Assembly: GCF_039519235.1 (NCBI RefSeq)
Contig: NZ_CP154351.1
Location: forward strand, 248,001-312,000
Source: Micrococcus sp. 2A
Lineage (GTDB): Bacteria; Actinomycetota; Actinomycetes; Actinomycetales; Micrococcaceae
DNA: 64,000 bases
Direction: 5' to 3'
Shown: piece after piece, positions 47,082 through 55,126 of the stretch
How positions within the stretch are numbered: the stretch's first letter is position 1
Layout: each line of letters starts with the position of its first letter
The notes under the pieces: generated by a model
Seen by the model: the letters and a program-made list of their open reading frames with translations, nothing else
Told to the model about the DNA's origin: nothing
Databases searched by the model: none
Made by a program: the position numbers and the translations under genes

Positions 47082-48824
47082 ATGCCCAAGCAGCGAATGG
47101 CCGGATACGTCCCCCTGAAGGGCGCCCCGACCGAGCCCGCCCCCGCCCTGGCGCAGGACACCACGACGGCGGCCCCGGCCCCGGTGGTGGCGCCCGCCGC
47201 ACCGGTGGCGCCGACCGCACCGGTGGCCGCGGCCGCCGCCCCGGTGGCGCCGACCGCACCGGCGTCGGCTCTGACCCCCCTGTCCACGCGACGCCGCATG
47301 GCCGGATACGTCCCGTTCGCCCGCGAGGCCGAGTGGCTCGGCGGGGCCCCCGCCCCGGCCGCCGGCTCGACCCCGGCCGCGGCTTCGGCGCGGCCTGCCG
47401 CCCCCGAGCCGATCGCCGCCTCGGCGTCTCCGACGCAGGCCCCCGCACCCGTGGTGACCGAGCCCGTCGTGCCGGACGTGGCGGCCGCCGTCGCCGCCTC
47501 CTCGTCCGGTGCGTCGGCCGCCGCCGGGGCTGGCACGCCCGTGGAGTCCGACCTCGTGCCACTCGCAGAGCGGCGGCGCATGGCCGGGTACGTGCCGTTC
47601 GCCCGGGAGGGGGAGTGGTTCACCGAGCTGGCCGCCGTGGGCGCCCCCACCGCGCCGGAGACGGTGGCGCAGGAGGTCGTCCCACCGGAGCCGGCCACCG
47701 CCGAGCCCGCCGCCGCGGCGCCGGCCCGGCCGGTCGTCGCCGAGCCGGCCGATGCGGAACCGGCCCTCGCCGCCCCCGTGGCCGCGGCGCCGGCCGCGGA
47801 GCCAACCCCCACCGCGCCGGACACCCGTTCGGCCCCGCCGGCCTCCGCCGCGCAGCCGCCCCGGGCCGCCCCCGGTGCCGCCCCCGGCACGCCCGCCCGC
47901 GCCGCTGACGCTGCCGCCCCGTCCCGTCTGCGCAAGGCGCTGCCGGCGGTGGCCGGCGTCGTGGTGCTGGCGCTGCTCGCGGTCCTGGCCGGGCGCTGGC
48001 TGCGGAGCCTGGACCCGGTGGCGGACTTCATCGCCGCCTACGACGGGCACCCCGTGCTGCCCGAGGGCACCCCCGAGGGGATGCCCTGGTGGATGGGCTG
48101 GCAGCACTTCCTGAACATGTTCCTGATGGTGCTGATCATCCGGACGGGCCTGCAGATCCGCCACGAGACGCGGCCTCCGGCCAACTTCACGCCGACGAAG
48201 GACGGCCTGTTCTCCGCACGGGGCAACACCCCGAAGAAGTTCTCGCTCACCATCTGGATGCACCAGGCACTCGACGCGCTGTGGCTGCTCAACGGCGCGA
48301 TCTTCGTGGTGCTGCTGATCGTCACCGGCCACTGGGCGCGGATCGTGCCCACGGACCCGCACGTGTTCCAGCACGCCCTGTCCGCCGGCATTCAGTACCT
48401 GTCCCTGGACTGGCCCACGGAGAACGGCTGGGTGCACTACAACGCGCTGCAGATGCTCTCCTACGCGCTGGTGGTGTTCGTGGCTGCCCCGCTCGCCGCC
48501 CTCACGGGCTGGCGCATGTCCTCGTGGTTCCCCACGGAGGCCAAGGGGCTGAACAAGGCGTTCCCCATGGAGGCGGCCCGCAAGGTGCACTTCCCGGTGA
48601 TGGTCTTCTTCGTGGCGTTCATCCTGGTGCACGTGTTCCTCGTGGCCTTCACGGGCCTGCTGACGAACCTGAACCACATGTACACCTCGCGCGGCGGGGC
48701 GACCGACGCGTGGGGCCTCGTGGTCTTCCTCGTGAGCGTGGCGGTCACCGCCGCCGCGTGGTTCTTCCTGAAGCCCGCCTTCACGGCCCCCGTGGCCTCC
48801 CGGTTCGGCACCGTGGGCCGCTGA
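47082..48824 (+). CDS. Cytochrome b561-like membrane protein with triplicated RMAGYVP motif
   Basis: A 580-residue protein, ATG 47082 after GAGGAGAAG. Residues 1 to about 285 are a Pro/Ala-rich, probably unfolded cytoplasmic tail with three copies of RMAGYVP: residues 5-11, 72-78 and 166-172. Copies 2 and 3 are extended to [13 protein letters not shown] followed by AEW or GEW. The membrane part has five or six spans with candidate haem histidines in [31 protein letters not shown] and [14 protein letters not shown]. It resembles the di-haem cytochrome b561/DUF4405 type. Position after etfBA suggests it may take part in electron transfer to quinone. The tail motif is not one I know. Confidence 0.7.
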   Translation: MPKQRMAGYVPLKGAPTEPAPALAQDTTTAAPAPVVAPAAPVAPTAPVAAAAAPVAPTAPASALTPLSTRRRMAGYVPFAREAEWLGGAPAPAAGSTPAAASARPAAPEPIAASASPTQAPAPVVTEPVVPDVAAAVAASSSGASAAAGAGTPVESDLVPLAERRRMAGYVPFAREGEWFTELAAVGAPTAPETVAQEVVPPEPATAEPAAAAPARPVVAEPADAEPALAAPVAAAPAAEPTPTAPDTRSAPPASAAQPPRAAPGAAPGTPARAADAAAPSRLRKALPAVAGVVVLALLAVLAGRWLRSLDPVADFIAAYDGHPVLPEGTPEGMPWWMGWQHFLNMFLMVLIIRTGLQIRHETRPPANFTPTKDGLFSARGNTPKKFSLTIWMHQALDALWLLNGAIFVVLLIVTGHWARIVPTDPHVFQHALSAGIQYLSLDWPTENGWVHYNALQMLSYALVVFVAAPLAALTGWRMSSWFPTEAKGLNKAFPMEAARKVHFPVMVFFVAFILVHVFLVAFTGLLTNLNHMYTSRGGATDAWGLVVFLVSVAVTAAAWFFLKPAFTAPVASRFGTVGR

Positions 48825-48861
48825 GTCGTCGTGTGGTCCACCAGATGGTCGTGGCGAAGAA

Positions 48862-48895
48862 AATAGTTGCACGTCCGACTATTGCCCCTTAGTGT
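48862..48895 (+). promoter_or_regulatory. Promoter with MarR-like operator, cut off from its gene
   Basis: TTGCAC (48867-48872) and TAGTGT (48890-48895) are spaced by 17 bases. The inverted repeat AATAGT-N10-ACTATT (48862-48883) overlaps the -35 and spacer, the usual place for a MarR-type repressor. Downstream sequence runs only to 48943, where IS481 begins. The restored target is the MFS gene at 56983. Confidence 0.6.
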
Positions 48896-48943
48896 GATCC
48901 GGAACACAGCGACGTCGCCCGTCGCGGTGCCCCCGCACCCTAG

Positions 48944-50034
48944 GTGTACCCGGTCAGGACGTTGGTGGCACGAGGGAGCTTGAACAAAGGAGAACCTCCG
49001 GGTGGGATGTGGCTTGTCTAAGGCCCACATCACAAACCCAGAGGTTCTCATGTCCCACGGTAGCGCCCGCCTGACCGTTCACGGCCGTCGACTCATCGTC
49101 CAACGCCACCAAGCCGGATGGGCTCAAGCCCACATCGCCGCCGCGATGGGGGTCTCACGAAAATGCGTGAAGACCTGGATCGACCGGTACGCGTGCGAGG
49201 GCGATGCAGGCCTGGCCACGCGTTCCTCCCGCCCCCACACCAGCCCCACGAGATCTTCTGCAGCCACGGAGCAGGCGGTGCTCGCCGCTCGCGCCGAGCA
49301 CCGGTACGGGCAGGACCGTCTTGCCCCGCTCACCGGGGTTCCAGCACGCACGATCGGCAGGATCCTGCGTCGTCATCACGTGCCCCGCCTGGCCGCATGC
49401 GACCCGATCACCGGGGAGGTGATCCGTTCTTCGAAGACGACCACGCGCCGGTACGAACGAGACCGGCCCGGGGAACTGGTCCACGTGGACGTGAAGAAGC
49501 TGGGCAAGATCCCCGAGGGCGGGGGCTGGAGAGCACGAGGACGCGCGGCGACCGAGGCTGAGAAAGGCCGGCGCCCCAAGATCGGATACGACTACGTGCA
49601 CGCGATGGTCGATGACCATTCCCGCCTGGCCTACGCCGAGGTCCTGGCCGACGAGACCGGGCAGACGTGCGCGGGATTCCTGCAGCGGGCCGCGGCGTAC
49701 TTCGCCTCTCGGGGGATCACGAGGATCGAGCGTGTCATCACGGACAACGCGTTCGCGTATCGCCATAGTGCAGCGTTCCGGGCCGCGGTGGCCGGGCTCG
49801 GGGCCAGGCAGAAGTTCATCCGCCCGCACTGCCCGTGGCAGAACGGCAAGGTCGAGCGGTTCAACCGGACGCTGGCGATCGAGTGGGCCTACCGGCAGGT
49901 GTTCACCTCCAGTGCTCACCGACAGGACGCGCTTGCCCCGTGGTTGGAGTACTACAACACTGAGCGGGGTCACGCCGCGCTCGGAGGACACCCGCCCATG
50001 AACCGGGTGCCACCAACCTCATGACCGGGTACAC
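48944..50034 (+). mobile_element. IS481-family insertion sequence
   Basis: 1091 bp. The ends GTGTACCCGGTCA are inverted repeats of about 27 bp with two mismatches. CTAG flanks both sides (48940-48943 and 50035-50038), a 4-bp target duplication later split by the IS5 copy. One intact transposase gene. Confidence 0.88.
49050..50024 (+). CDS. IS481-family transposase
   Basis: A 324-residue transposase, apparently intact. The N-terminal helix-turn-helix is AQAHIAAAMGVSRKCVKTWI. The rve-type DDE core has the first Asp in ELVHVDVKKLG, the second in VITDNAFAY and the Glu in NGKVERFNRT. Start ATG 49050; the in-frame extension to 49002 overlaps the terminal repeat region. It ends ten bases before the right end of the element. 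Confidence 0.9.
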   Translation: MSHGSARLTVHGRRLIVQRHQAGWAQAHIAAAMGVSRKCVKTWIDRYACEGDAGLATRSSRPHTSPTRSSAATEQAVLAARAEHRYGQDRLAPLTGVPARTIGRILRRHHVPRLAACDPITGEVIRSSKTTTRRYERDRPGELVHVDVKKLGKIPEGGGWRARGRAATEAEKGRRPKIGYDYVHAMVDDHSRLAYAEVLADETGQTCAGFLQRAAAYFASRGITRIERVITDNAFAYRHSAAFRAAVAGLGARQKFIRPHCPWQNGKVERFNRTLAIEWAYRQVFTSSAHRQDALAPWLEYYNTERGHAALGGHPPMNRVPPTS

Positions 50035-50418
50035 CTAGGGCGTGTCTGACAATGCCTTCGACCACGCGAGCACAGCATTCAGGACCACAGCGGCCCTGTA
50101 GATGATCGCGTACTTGTCATACCGGGTCGCCAGACCCCGCCACTGCTTCAGGTGAGCGTACTGACGCTCGATGACGTTGCGGCCCTTGTAGGCGTCCGCG
50201 TCGAGGCCGACGGGGCGCCCGCCGCGGGCACCGCGCCGTCTGCGGTGGCCCTGCTGGTCGGCTGGTTCGGGGATGACCGCTTTGATCCCACGGGCGCGTA
50301 GGTGGGTGCGGATCGCCCGGGAGGAGTACGCCTTGTCGCCCAGCACGGCCTCGGGGCGGGTCCGGGGCCGCCCTACTGGCCGGGTCACGCGCAGCTGCTC
50401 CAAAAGAGGAAGCAGCAT
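50035..50418 (-). CDS. IS5-family transposase orfB (copy 1)
   Basis: C-terminal part of the DDE transposase: VLGDKAYSSRAIRTHLRARG holds the second Asp region and NVIERQYAHLKQWRGLATRY the Glu. The frame continues upstream of ATG 50418 to about 50572 without a start, so the real product is a fusion with orfA by slippage at a GGGGG run. The stop codon TAG lies in the CTAG target, outside the element ends. Confidence 0.85.
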   Translation of the reverse strand: MLLPLLEQLRVTRPVGRPRTRPEAVLGDKAYSSRAIRTHLRARGIKAVIPEPADQQGHRRRRGARGGRPVGLDADAYKGRNVIERQYAHLKQWRGLATRYDKYAIIYRAAVVLNAVLAWSKALSDTP

Positions 50419-50976
50419 CGGGGAGTCCCCTGCCTGGCCGGGGGTGATCAGGCTGACCAGCGGCAGCCCGGTCCCATCGACGAGCTGATGGATCTTCGTG
50501 CTCAGCCCGCCACGGGAGCGCCCGATGCCGTGATCGGCCGGCTCCTCACGCGGATTCTTGTAGTTCGATCCATCCCCCTGTGTGGCGGGTGATGTTCGTC
50601 GCGTGCTGGTGGGCGCGGGCGATCGTGGAGTCCACCGAGACCGACCAATCGATCAGGCCTTCGGCGTCAGCGGCGGCGGTCAGCGTGGCCAGCACCGTGT
50701 CCCAGGTGCCTTTTTCGGCCAAGCGCCGATGCCAGGTCCACACGGTCTGCCAGGGCCCGTAGACCTCGGGCAGATCCCTCCAAGCGATTCCGCACCGGTA
50801 CCGGTAGATGATCGCCTCCACCATGGTGCGGGCGTCGGCGAACGGCCTGCCGGCGCGGCCGGTCCGGGTCGGGAGCATCGGGGCGATCAACTCCCATTGG
50901 GTGTCAGAGAGCATCTGGAACCGGGACATGTCCCCAGGGTCTCAGCTGACTCGTGCATCTATTCTCAGACACGCCC
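50038..50976 (-). mobile_element. IS5-family (IS427-like) element, copy 1
   Basis: 939 bp with inverted ends GGGCGTGTCTGA. TA at 50036-50037 and 50977-50978 is the duplicated target within CTAG. It carries two overlapping frames joined by frameshift. It sits in the right-hand CTAG of the IS481 target duplication. Confidence 0.88.
50546..50929 (-). CDS. IS5-family transposase orfA (copy 1)
   Basis: 127 residues: MLSDTQWELIAPMLPTRTGR, then the DUF4096-type domain YRCGIAWRDLPEVYGPWQTV, and the first catalytic Asp in WSVSVDSTIARAHQHA. The ribosome must shift at GGGGG near 50572 to continue into orfB as QGDGSNYKNPREEP. Confidence 0.87.
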   Translation of the reverse strand: MSRFQMLSDTQWELIAPMLPTRTGRAGRPFADARTMVEAIIYRYRCGIAWRDLPEVYGPWQTVWTWHRRLAEKGTWDTVLATLTAAADAEGLIDWSVSVDSTIARAHQHATNITRHTGGWIELQESA

Positions 50977-51042
50977 TAGTTGCGCGGACCTCCTGGGATC
51001 GGGCCATGGTGCCGGCCGCTTGCCGGGCGGCACCCCGACAAG

Positions 51043-51062
51043 GGTACACGTTATGCTGTACC
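51043..51062 (+). promoter_or_regulatory. Operator of the CmtR-like regulator
   Basis: Perfect inverted repeat GGTACA-N8-TGTACC, covering a -10-like TATGCT at 51053-51058 and lying ten bases before the regulator start. Position fits autorepression. Confidence 0.6.
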
Positions 51063-51071
51063 GTTCTAGGC

Positions 51072-51404
51072 ATGAGCACCACGACCCTCACTCATGTCTC
51101 GGCGTTGTCCCGACTGGGCCATGCCCTCTCTGATGACACCCGGACCCGGATCCTGCTGGCCCTGCGTGATGGGCCGGCCCGCCCGTCGGCGCTGGCCGGG
51201 GAGCTGGGGGTGTCCAAGCAGGTGATGTCCAACCAGTTGGCCTGCCTGCGCGGCTGCGGGCTGGTGACCACTACCGCCGAGGGCCGCAACGTCTGGTACG
51301 CCCTGGCCGACCCCCGGCTGGGCCAGACCCTTGGGGAGCTGCTGGAGTTGACGCTGACCATCGACCCGGATTGCTGCTCCGCTGCGGGATGCACCTGCGC
51401 ATGA
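51072..51404 (+). CDS. cmtR: ArsR/SmtB-family metal sensor, CmtR-like
   Basis: A 110-residue repressor. LAGELGVSKQVMSNQLACLR is the winged helix, and C58 and C62 (LACLRGCGLV) match the cadmium/lead-binding cysteines C57 and C61 of mycobacterial CmtR. The C-terminal DPDCCSAAGCTCA supplies further thiols. It should release DNA on binding Cd(II) or Pb(II). It overlaps the first CDF exporter gene by four bases (ATGA), and a palindrome at 51043-51062 is its likely site. Confidence 0.85.
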   Translation: MSTTTLTHVSALSRLGHALSDDTRTRILLALRDGPARPSALAGELGVSKQVMSNQLACLRGCGLVTTTAEGRNVWYALADPRLGQTLGELLELTLTIDPDCCSAAGCTCA

Positions 51405-52147
51405 GCACCCTCACGCTGAGCTCCAAGCCCCTCACGGACGACCGCCGTGCGGTCCTGCACCGCCGGATCCGCTGGATCGTGGCCGGAACCATCACCTACA
51501 ACGTGATCGAGGCGGCCATCGCCCTGGCCGCCGGCACCGTGGCCTCGTCCTCCGCGTTGATCGGCTTCGGCTTGGACTCCATCGTGGAGGTCCTCTCCGC
51601 CGCCGCGGTGGCCTGGCAGTTCGCCACCCCGGACCCGCACCGCCGGGAGAAGGTGGCGCTGCGCCTGATCGCCTTCTCCTTCTTCGGCTTGGCCGCCTTC
51701 ATCACCGTCGACGCCGTGCGCACCCTGTTCGGGGCCGGGCAACCGGAGCATTCCACGGTGGGGATCGTGCTGGCCGCCGTGAGCTTGGCCATCATGCCGT
51801 TCGTGTCCTGGTTCGAGCGGCGCACTGGCCGCGAACTCGGGTCCGCCTCCGCGGTGGCCGACTCCAAACAGACCCTGATCTGCACCTACCTCTCGGCGGT
51901 CCTGCTGGTGGGCCTGGTCCTCAACAGCACCCTGGGCTGGACCTGGGCCGACCCAGTCGCGGCCCTGGTGATCGCCGCCGTCGCCCTCAAGGAAGGGGTG
52001 GAGGCCTGGCGCGGGGATGCCTGCTGCACCCCCGCCTCCGCGCTGATCGCCGGGGACCAGAACGAGAAGGACGGCGATGGCTGCGGGGCGGATTGCGCCT
52101 GCTGTGCGCATTCAGCGTGCCTTCAGTATCGCCGGACAGGATGGTGA
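51401..52147 (+). CDS. CDF-family metal exporter with cysteine-rich tail
   Basis: A 248-residue cation-diffusion facilitator with six spans. GTITYNVIEAAIALAAGTVA, SSALIGFGLDSIVEVLSAAA and WADPVAALVIAAVALKEGVE are typical, with metal-site Asp residues at both positions. The tail DGCGADCACCAHSACLQ is rich in cysteine and could bind Cd or Pb. It lacks the usual C-terminal cytoplasmic dimer domain. Start ATG 51401 overlaps the cmtR-like stop. Confidence 0.83.
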   Translation: MSTLTLSSKPLTDDRRAVLHRRIRWIVAGTITYNVIEAAIALAAGTVASSSALIGFGLDSIVEVLSAAAVAWQFATPDPHRREKVALRLIAFSFFGLAAFITVDAVRTLFGAGQPEHSTVGIVLAAVSLAIMPFVSWFERRTGRELGSASAVADSKQTLICTYLSAVLLVGLVLNSTLGWTWADPVAALVIAAVALKEGVEAWRGDACCTPASALIAGDQNEKDGDGCGADCACCAHSACLQYRRTGW

Positions 52148-52186
52148 CGTTCAGCTGATGATTCATCGAGTGGAAGAGACCCTGGT

Positions 52187-53104
52187 ATGAGCGGACACGA
52201 TCATTCCCATGCTCTTCCGGCGGCGGGCCGGCGGGGCCGGCTGGCCGTGGTCTTCTCCATCACCGCGACGATCATGGTCGCCGAGGTCATCGGCGCGCTG
52301 GCTTCGGGCAGTCTGGCCCTGCTGGCCGACGCCGGGCACATGTTTACTGACTCAGCCGGGTTGCTGATCGCCCTGACCGCCACGACCCTGGCGCTGCGCC
52401 CGGCCACGGACAAGCGCACCTGGGGGTACAAGCGCGCCGAGATCATCGCCGCGGCCGCGCAGGCCGCGGTGCTGCTGGCCGTGGGCGGCTTCGTAGCCGT
52501 GGAGGGCGTACGCCGGCTCATCGAACCCCCCGAGGTCGAATCCACCGCGATGCTCTGGTTCGGGGTGATCGGTTTGGCTGGCAACCTCATCGGTCTGGCG
52601 ATCCTGGCCTCTTCCCGAGGTGAGAACCTGAACATGAAGGCCGCGTTCCTGGAGGTACTCAACGACGCCCTGGGATCGGTCGCAGTGATCGTTTCGGCGA
52701 TCGTGATCGCCACCACCGGCTGGAATCGCGCCGATGCGGTGGTGTCCCTGTTGATCGCCGCACTGATCGTGCCCAGAGCCCTGATCCTGCTTCGCGACAC
52801 CATCGACGTACTCATGGAGACCACCCCCAAGGGCTTGGACCTGGAGGCGGTCCGCATCCGGCTATCGGAGCTGCCGCACGTGCTGGAGGTCCATGACCTG
52901 CACGCTTCACGCATCGACTCCGACACCCCCGTGCTCTCCGCGCACGTCACCGTGCACAACGGCTGCCTGACCGCCGCGCACCTGGGCACTGTGCTGACCG
53001 ACCTGCAACGGTGCGTGGCCCAGGATTTCCAAGTACCCATCGAACACTCCACCTTCCAAATCGAACCGGCCACCCACCCCCACACTGAGACCCTCCACCC
53101 CTGA
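52187..53104 (+). CDS. CDF-family zinc/cadmium exporter, CzcD/ZitB-like
   Basis: A 305-residue exporter. A short His-rich start (SGHDHSHA) is followed by six spans. The metal site is HMFTDSAGL and EVLNDALGS (first HxxxD, second NxxxD), and the cytoplasmic domain carries LPHVLEVHDLHASRIDSDTP. It removes Zn(II), Cd(II) or Co(II) by proton exchange. It follows the first CDF gene by 39 bases and is of the longer, classical type. Confidence 0.9.
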   Translation: MSGHDHSHALPAAGRRGRLAVVFSITATIMVAEVIGALASGSLALLADAGHMFTDSAGLLIALTATTLALRPATDKRTWGYKRAEIIAAAAQAAVLLAVGGFVAVEGVRRLIEPPEVESTAMLWFGVIGLAGNLIGLAILASSRGENLNMKAAFLEVLNDALGSVAVIVSAIVIATTGWNRADAVVSLLIAALIVPRALILLRDTIDVLMETTPKGLDLEAVRIRLSELPHVLEVHDLHASRIDSDTPVLSAHVTVHNGCLTAAHLGTVLTDLQRCVAQDFQVPIEHSTFQIEPATHPHTETLHP

Positions 53105-53184
53105 CCCACCCCTGCATCCCAGCCCCAGCTCATTCCCACCCCGACGGCACGGTGCCGTCGCCACCGACCGAAACGGATCCCTTC

Positions 53185-53937
53185 GTGAGCACACCGACCC
53201 GCAATCCGACCCCCTCTGATCCGTCAACACCGGGCACCACATCCCGCAAGGCCAAGACCATCGTCTGGGTCGTACTGGCCGCTGTGGTGCTGGCCGGGCT
53301 GATCGTCGGAGTGGTGGCCGCCAGCGGCCCCCGCGACGCCGCCCCCCAGGGCTCCGGGCAAACTGCCTCCTCCGAGACCGGGCAGAGCGCCCCCTCGGAG
53401 GCCACGCCGGTGATGCGCCCAGACAGCCGGGTACTGTCCAAGGCCCCGAACGAGCAGGCCGTGCTGGTGGAGTTCCTGGACTTCGAGTGCGAGGGCTGCA
53501 AGGCCGCCTACCCGGTCGTGGAAGAACTGCGCGCCGAGTACGCCGACACGGTGACCTTTGTGCACCGCTACTTCCCGCTGCCCGGACATCCCAACTCGAT
53601 GACCGCCGCCGTAGCCGTGGAAGCCGCCGGCCAGCAGGGACAGTACGAGGCGATGTATCAGCAGATGTTCGACACCCAGGAGCAGTGGAGCCATACCACT
53701 GAGGACCGGAGCCCGGTGTTCCGCGGTTACGCCGAGGATCTCGGCCTGGACATGGCCGCCTACGATGCCGCGGTGGCTGACCCGGCCACCCGCGACCGCA
53801 TCGAGGCCGACGTGGCCGACGGGACCGCGCTGGGCGTGCAGGGCACCCCGACCTTCTTCCTGGACGGACAGATGCTCACTCTGAACACCCTCGAGCAGTT
53901 CCGCGCCGAGGTCGACGCCGCCGCCACGACGGACTGA
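53185..53937 (+). CDS. Membrane-anchored DsbA-like thiol oxidoreductase
   Basis: A 250-residue protein from GTG 53185 (GTG 53152 is an alternative; neither has a strong ribosome site). One N-terminal span (TIVWVVLAAVVLAGLIVGVV) anchors a thioredoxin-fold domain outside the membrane. The active site is C102-E-G-C105 (FLDFECEGCKAAYPVV), with cis-proline in GVQGTPTFFL. It forms disulfide bonds and is probably reoxidised by the VKOR protein encoded next. Confidence 0.87.
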   Translation: MSTPTRNPTPSDPSTPGTTSRKAKTIVWVVLAAVVLAGLIVGVVAASGPRDAAPQGSGQTASSETGQSAPSEATPVMRPDSRVLSKAPNEQAVLVEFLDFECEGCKAAYPVVEELRAEYADTVTFVHRYFPLPGHPNSMTAAVAVEAAGQQGQYEAMYQQMFDTQEQWSHTTEDRSPVFRGYAEDLGLDMAAYDAAVADPATRDRIEADVADGTALGVQGTPTFFLDGQMLTLNTLEQFRAEVDAAATTD

Positions 53938-53945
53938 CCGGGCCC

Positions 53946-54629
53946 ATGAGTGTCCCCGACACCGACACCAATTCACCCGTGACGATCCCCACGACCACCA
54001 CCGACCGCCCTGCCGGTACCGGGCAGGCCTCCGACGTAGCGGGGATACCGACTGTCGCCCGGCACCGTCCGTTCGGCCTGGTGCTGTTGATCACCGGGGT
54101 GGTCGGCTGGGTGGCCTCGGCGATCCTGGTGCTCGAACGCCTGGAGCTGTACGAGGATGCCGGGTACATCACCAGCTGTGACATCAACCCCTGGGTGTCT
54201 TGCGGGAAGGTGATGGGGACCTGGCAGTCCGAGCTGTTCGGCTTCCCCAACCCGTTGATCGGCATCGTGGCGTTCGCCGTGGTCATCACCACCGCCATGG
54301 TGACCCTCTCCGGGGCGAGCCCCGGGCGCTGGTACTGGGCCGGCCTGCAGGCCGGGGTCACCGCCGGCACGGTGTTCACCATCTGGCTGTGGTCCCAGGC
54401 GTTGTTCGAGATCCACATCCTGTGCCTGTACTGCATGATCGTGTGGGCGGCGATGATCCCGCTGTTCATCCTGCTCACCGTGCGCAACCTCGCCCACGGC
54501 GTGATCCCCGCGCACGCCGCGGTGGTGCGGTTCTCCGCCGGCTGGGCCGGAACCCTGGTGGCCATCGCCTATGTGGCCGTGGCCGCCTCGGTGTTCTGGA
54601 CCTTCTTCCCGGCCCTCACCGGTTACTGA
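53946..54629 (+). CDS. Vitamin K epoxide reductase-family protein (VKOR)
   Basis: A 227-residue membrane protein. The CxxC site is C160-L-Y-C163 (EIHILCLYCMIVWAAM); the loop cysteines are C78 and C86 (SCDINPWVSCGKVM). It passes electrons from the DsbA-like partner to quinone, replacing DsbB in actinobacteria. It follows the DsbA-like gene by eight bases. Extra-cytoplasmic disulfide formation may protect cells under metal stress, hence its place in this cargo. Confidence 0.9.
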   Translation: MSVPDTDTNSPVTIPTTTTDRPAGTGQASDVAGIPTVARHRPFGLVLLITGVVGWVASAILVLERLELYEDAGYITSCDINPWVSCGKVMGTWQSELFGFPNPLIGIVAFAVVITTAMVTLSGASPGRWYWAGLQAGVTAGTVFTIWLWSQALFEIHILCLYCMIVWAAMIPLFILLTVRNLAHGVIPAHAAVVRFSAGWAGTLVAIAYVAVAASVFWTFFPALTGY

Positions 54630-54684
54630 CACACCAGCCGCACTACGGCCCGCCCACGCGCCCGCAACGAGGAGAAACCACACC

Positions 54685-54771
54685 ATGGCCGAGACCGACG
54701 TGCTAGTGATCGGCGCCCGCCAAGCAGGGCTGGCGCTCGGGCACTACCTGAGGCGTGAGGAGCCGAGCTGT
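54685..54771 (+). pseudogene. 5' stub of FAD-dependent oxidoreductase
   Basis: A good ribosome site (GAGGAGAAA) and ATG 54685 open MAETDVLVIGARQAGLALGH, the FAD-binding start of CzcO/ArsO-type monooxygenases, with R where the second Gly of GxGxxG is expected. Similarity stops after about 28 residues. The body of the gene (over 300 residues) is gone. Confidence 0.65.
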
Positions 54772-55126
54772 CGGCAAAGCCGGACACAGGTTGGGAAACC
54801 GAGAAGGGCAGGCAGTAGGTTCCTTGTCCAACAGGCCCTCTACCGCCACGTCGCGACAACCGGGCAGCTCCGTGAGGATGGAGGCAAGGTCCTCGCCCGG
54901 AAAGGAAGTACATGATCGGCTGGCTGGAGCGGTGGCAGATTCCCTTGTACCTGGTTGCCCTGGGAGCCGGTGCCGCTTGCGGAAGCGGCATAACCGAACC
55001 GACACCGTGTCCACGATCAAGGGCCAAGGCCCCACTCCTACTCCGGCCTCATCTGACCCCGCTCCGGCACCACCACCGCGGCCGAAGTCGCCGACGTTTG
55101 ATCGCCTCGATGAAGGGAAATTCGCT
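54772..55126 (+). other. Deletion scar with no intact gene
   Basis: About 355 bases between the FAD stub and the CtaG-like gene. It holds the 5' stub described at 54912 and otherwise no frame that I can place in a family. Composition is less GC-biased than the chromosome. Confidence 0.5.
54912..54986 (+). pseudogene. 5' stub of bile-acid:Na+ symporter/arsenite efflux-like gene
   Basis: AAAGGAAGTAC precedes ATG 54912 and MIGWLERWQIPLYLVALGAG, the opening of the arsenic-type bile acid:sodium symporter family. The match ends after about 24 residues, then the frame becomes Pro/Arg-rich shadow of the next gene. It appears to be a second broken cargo gene. Confidence 0.5.
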
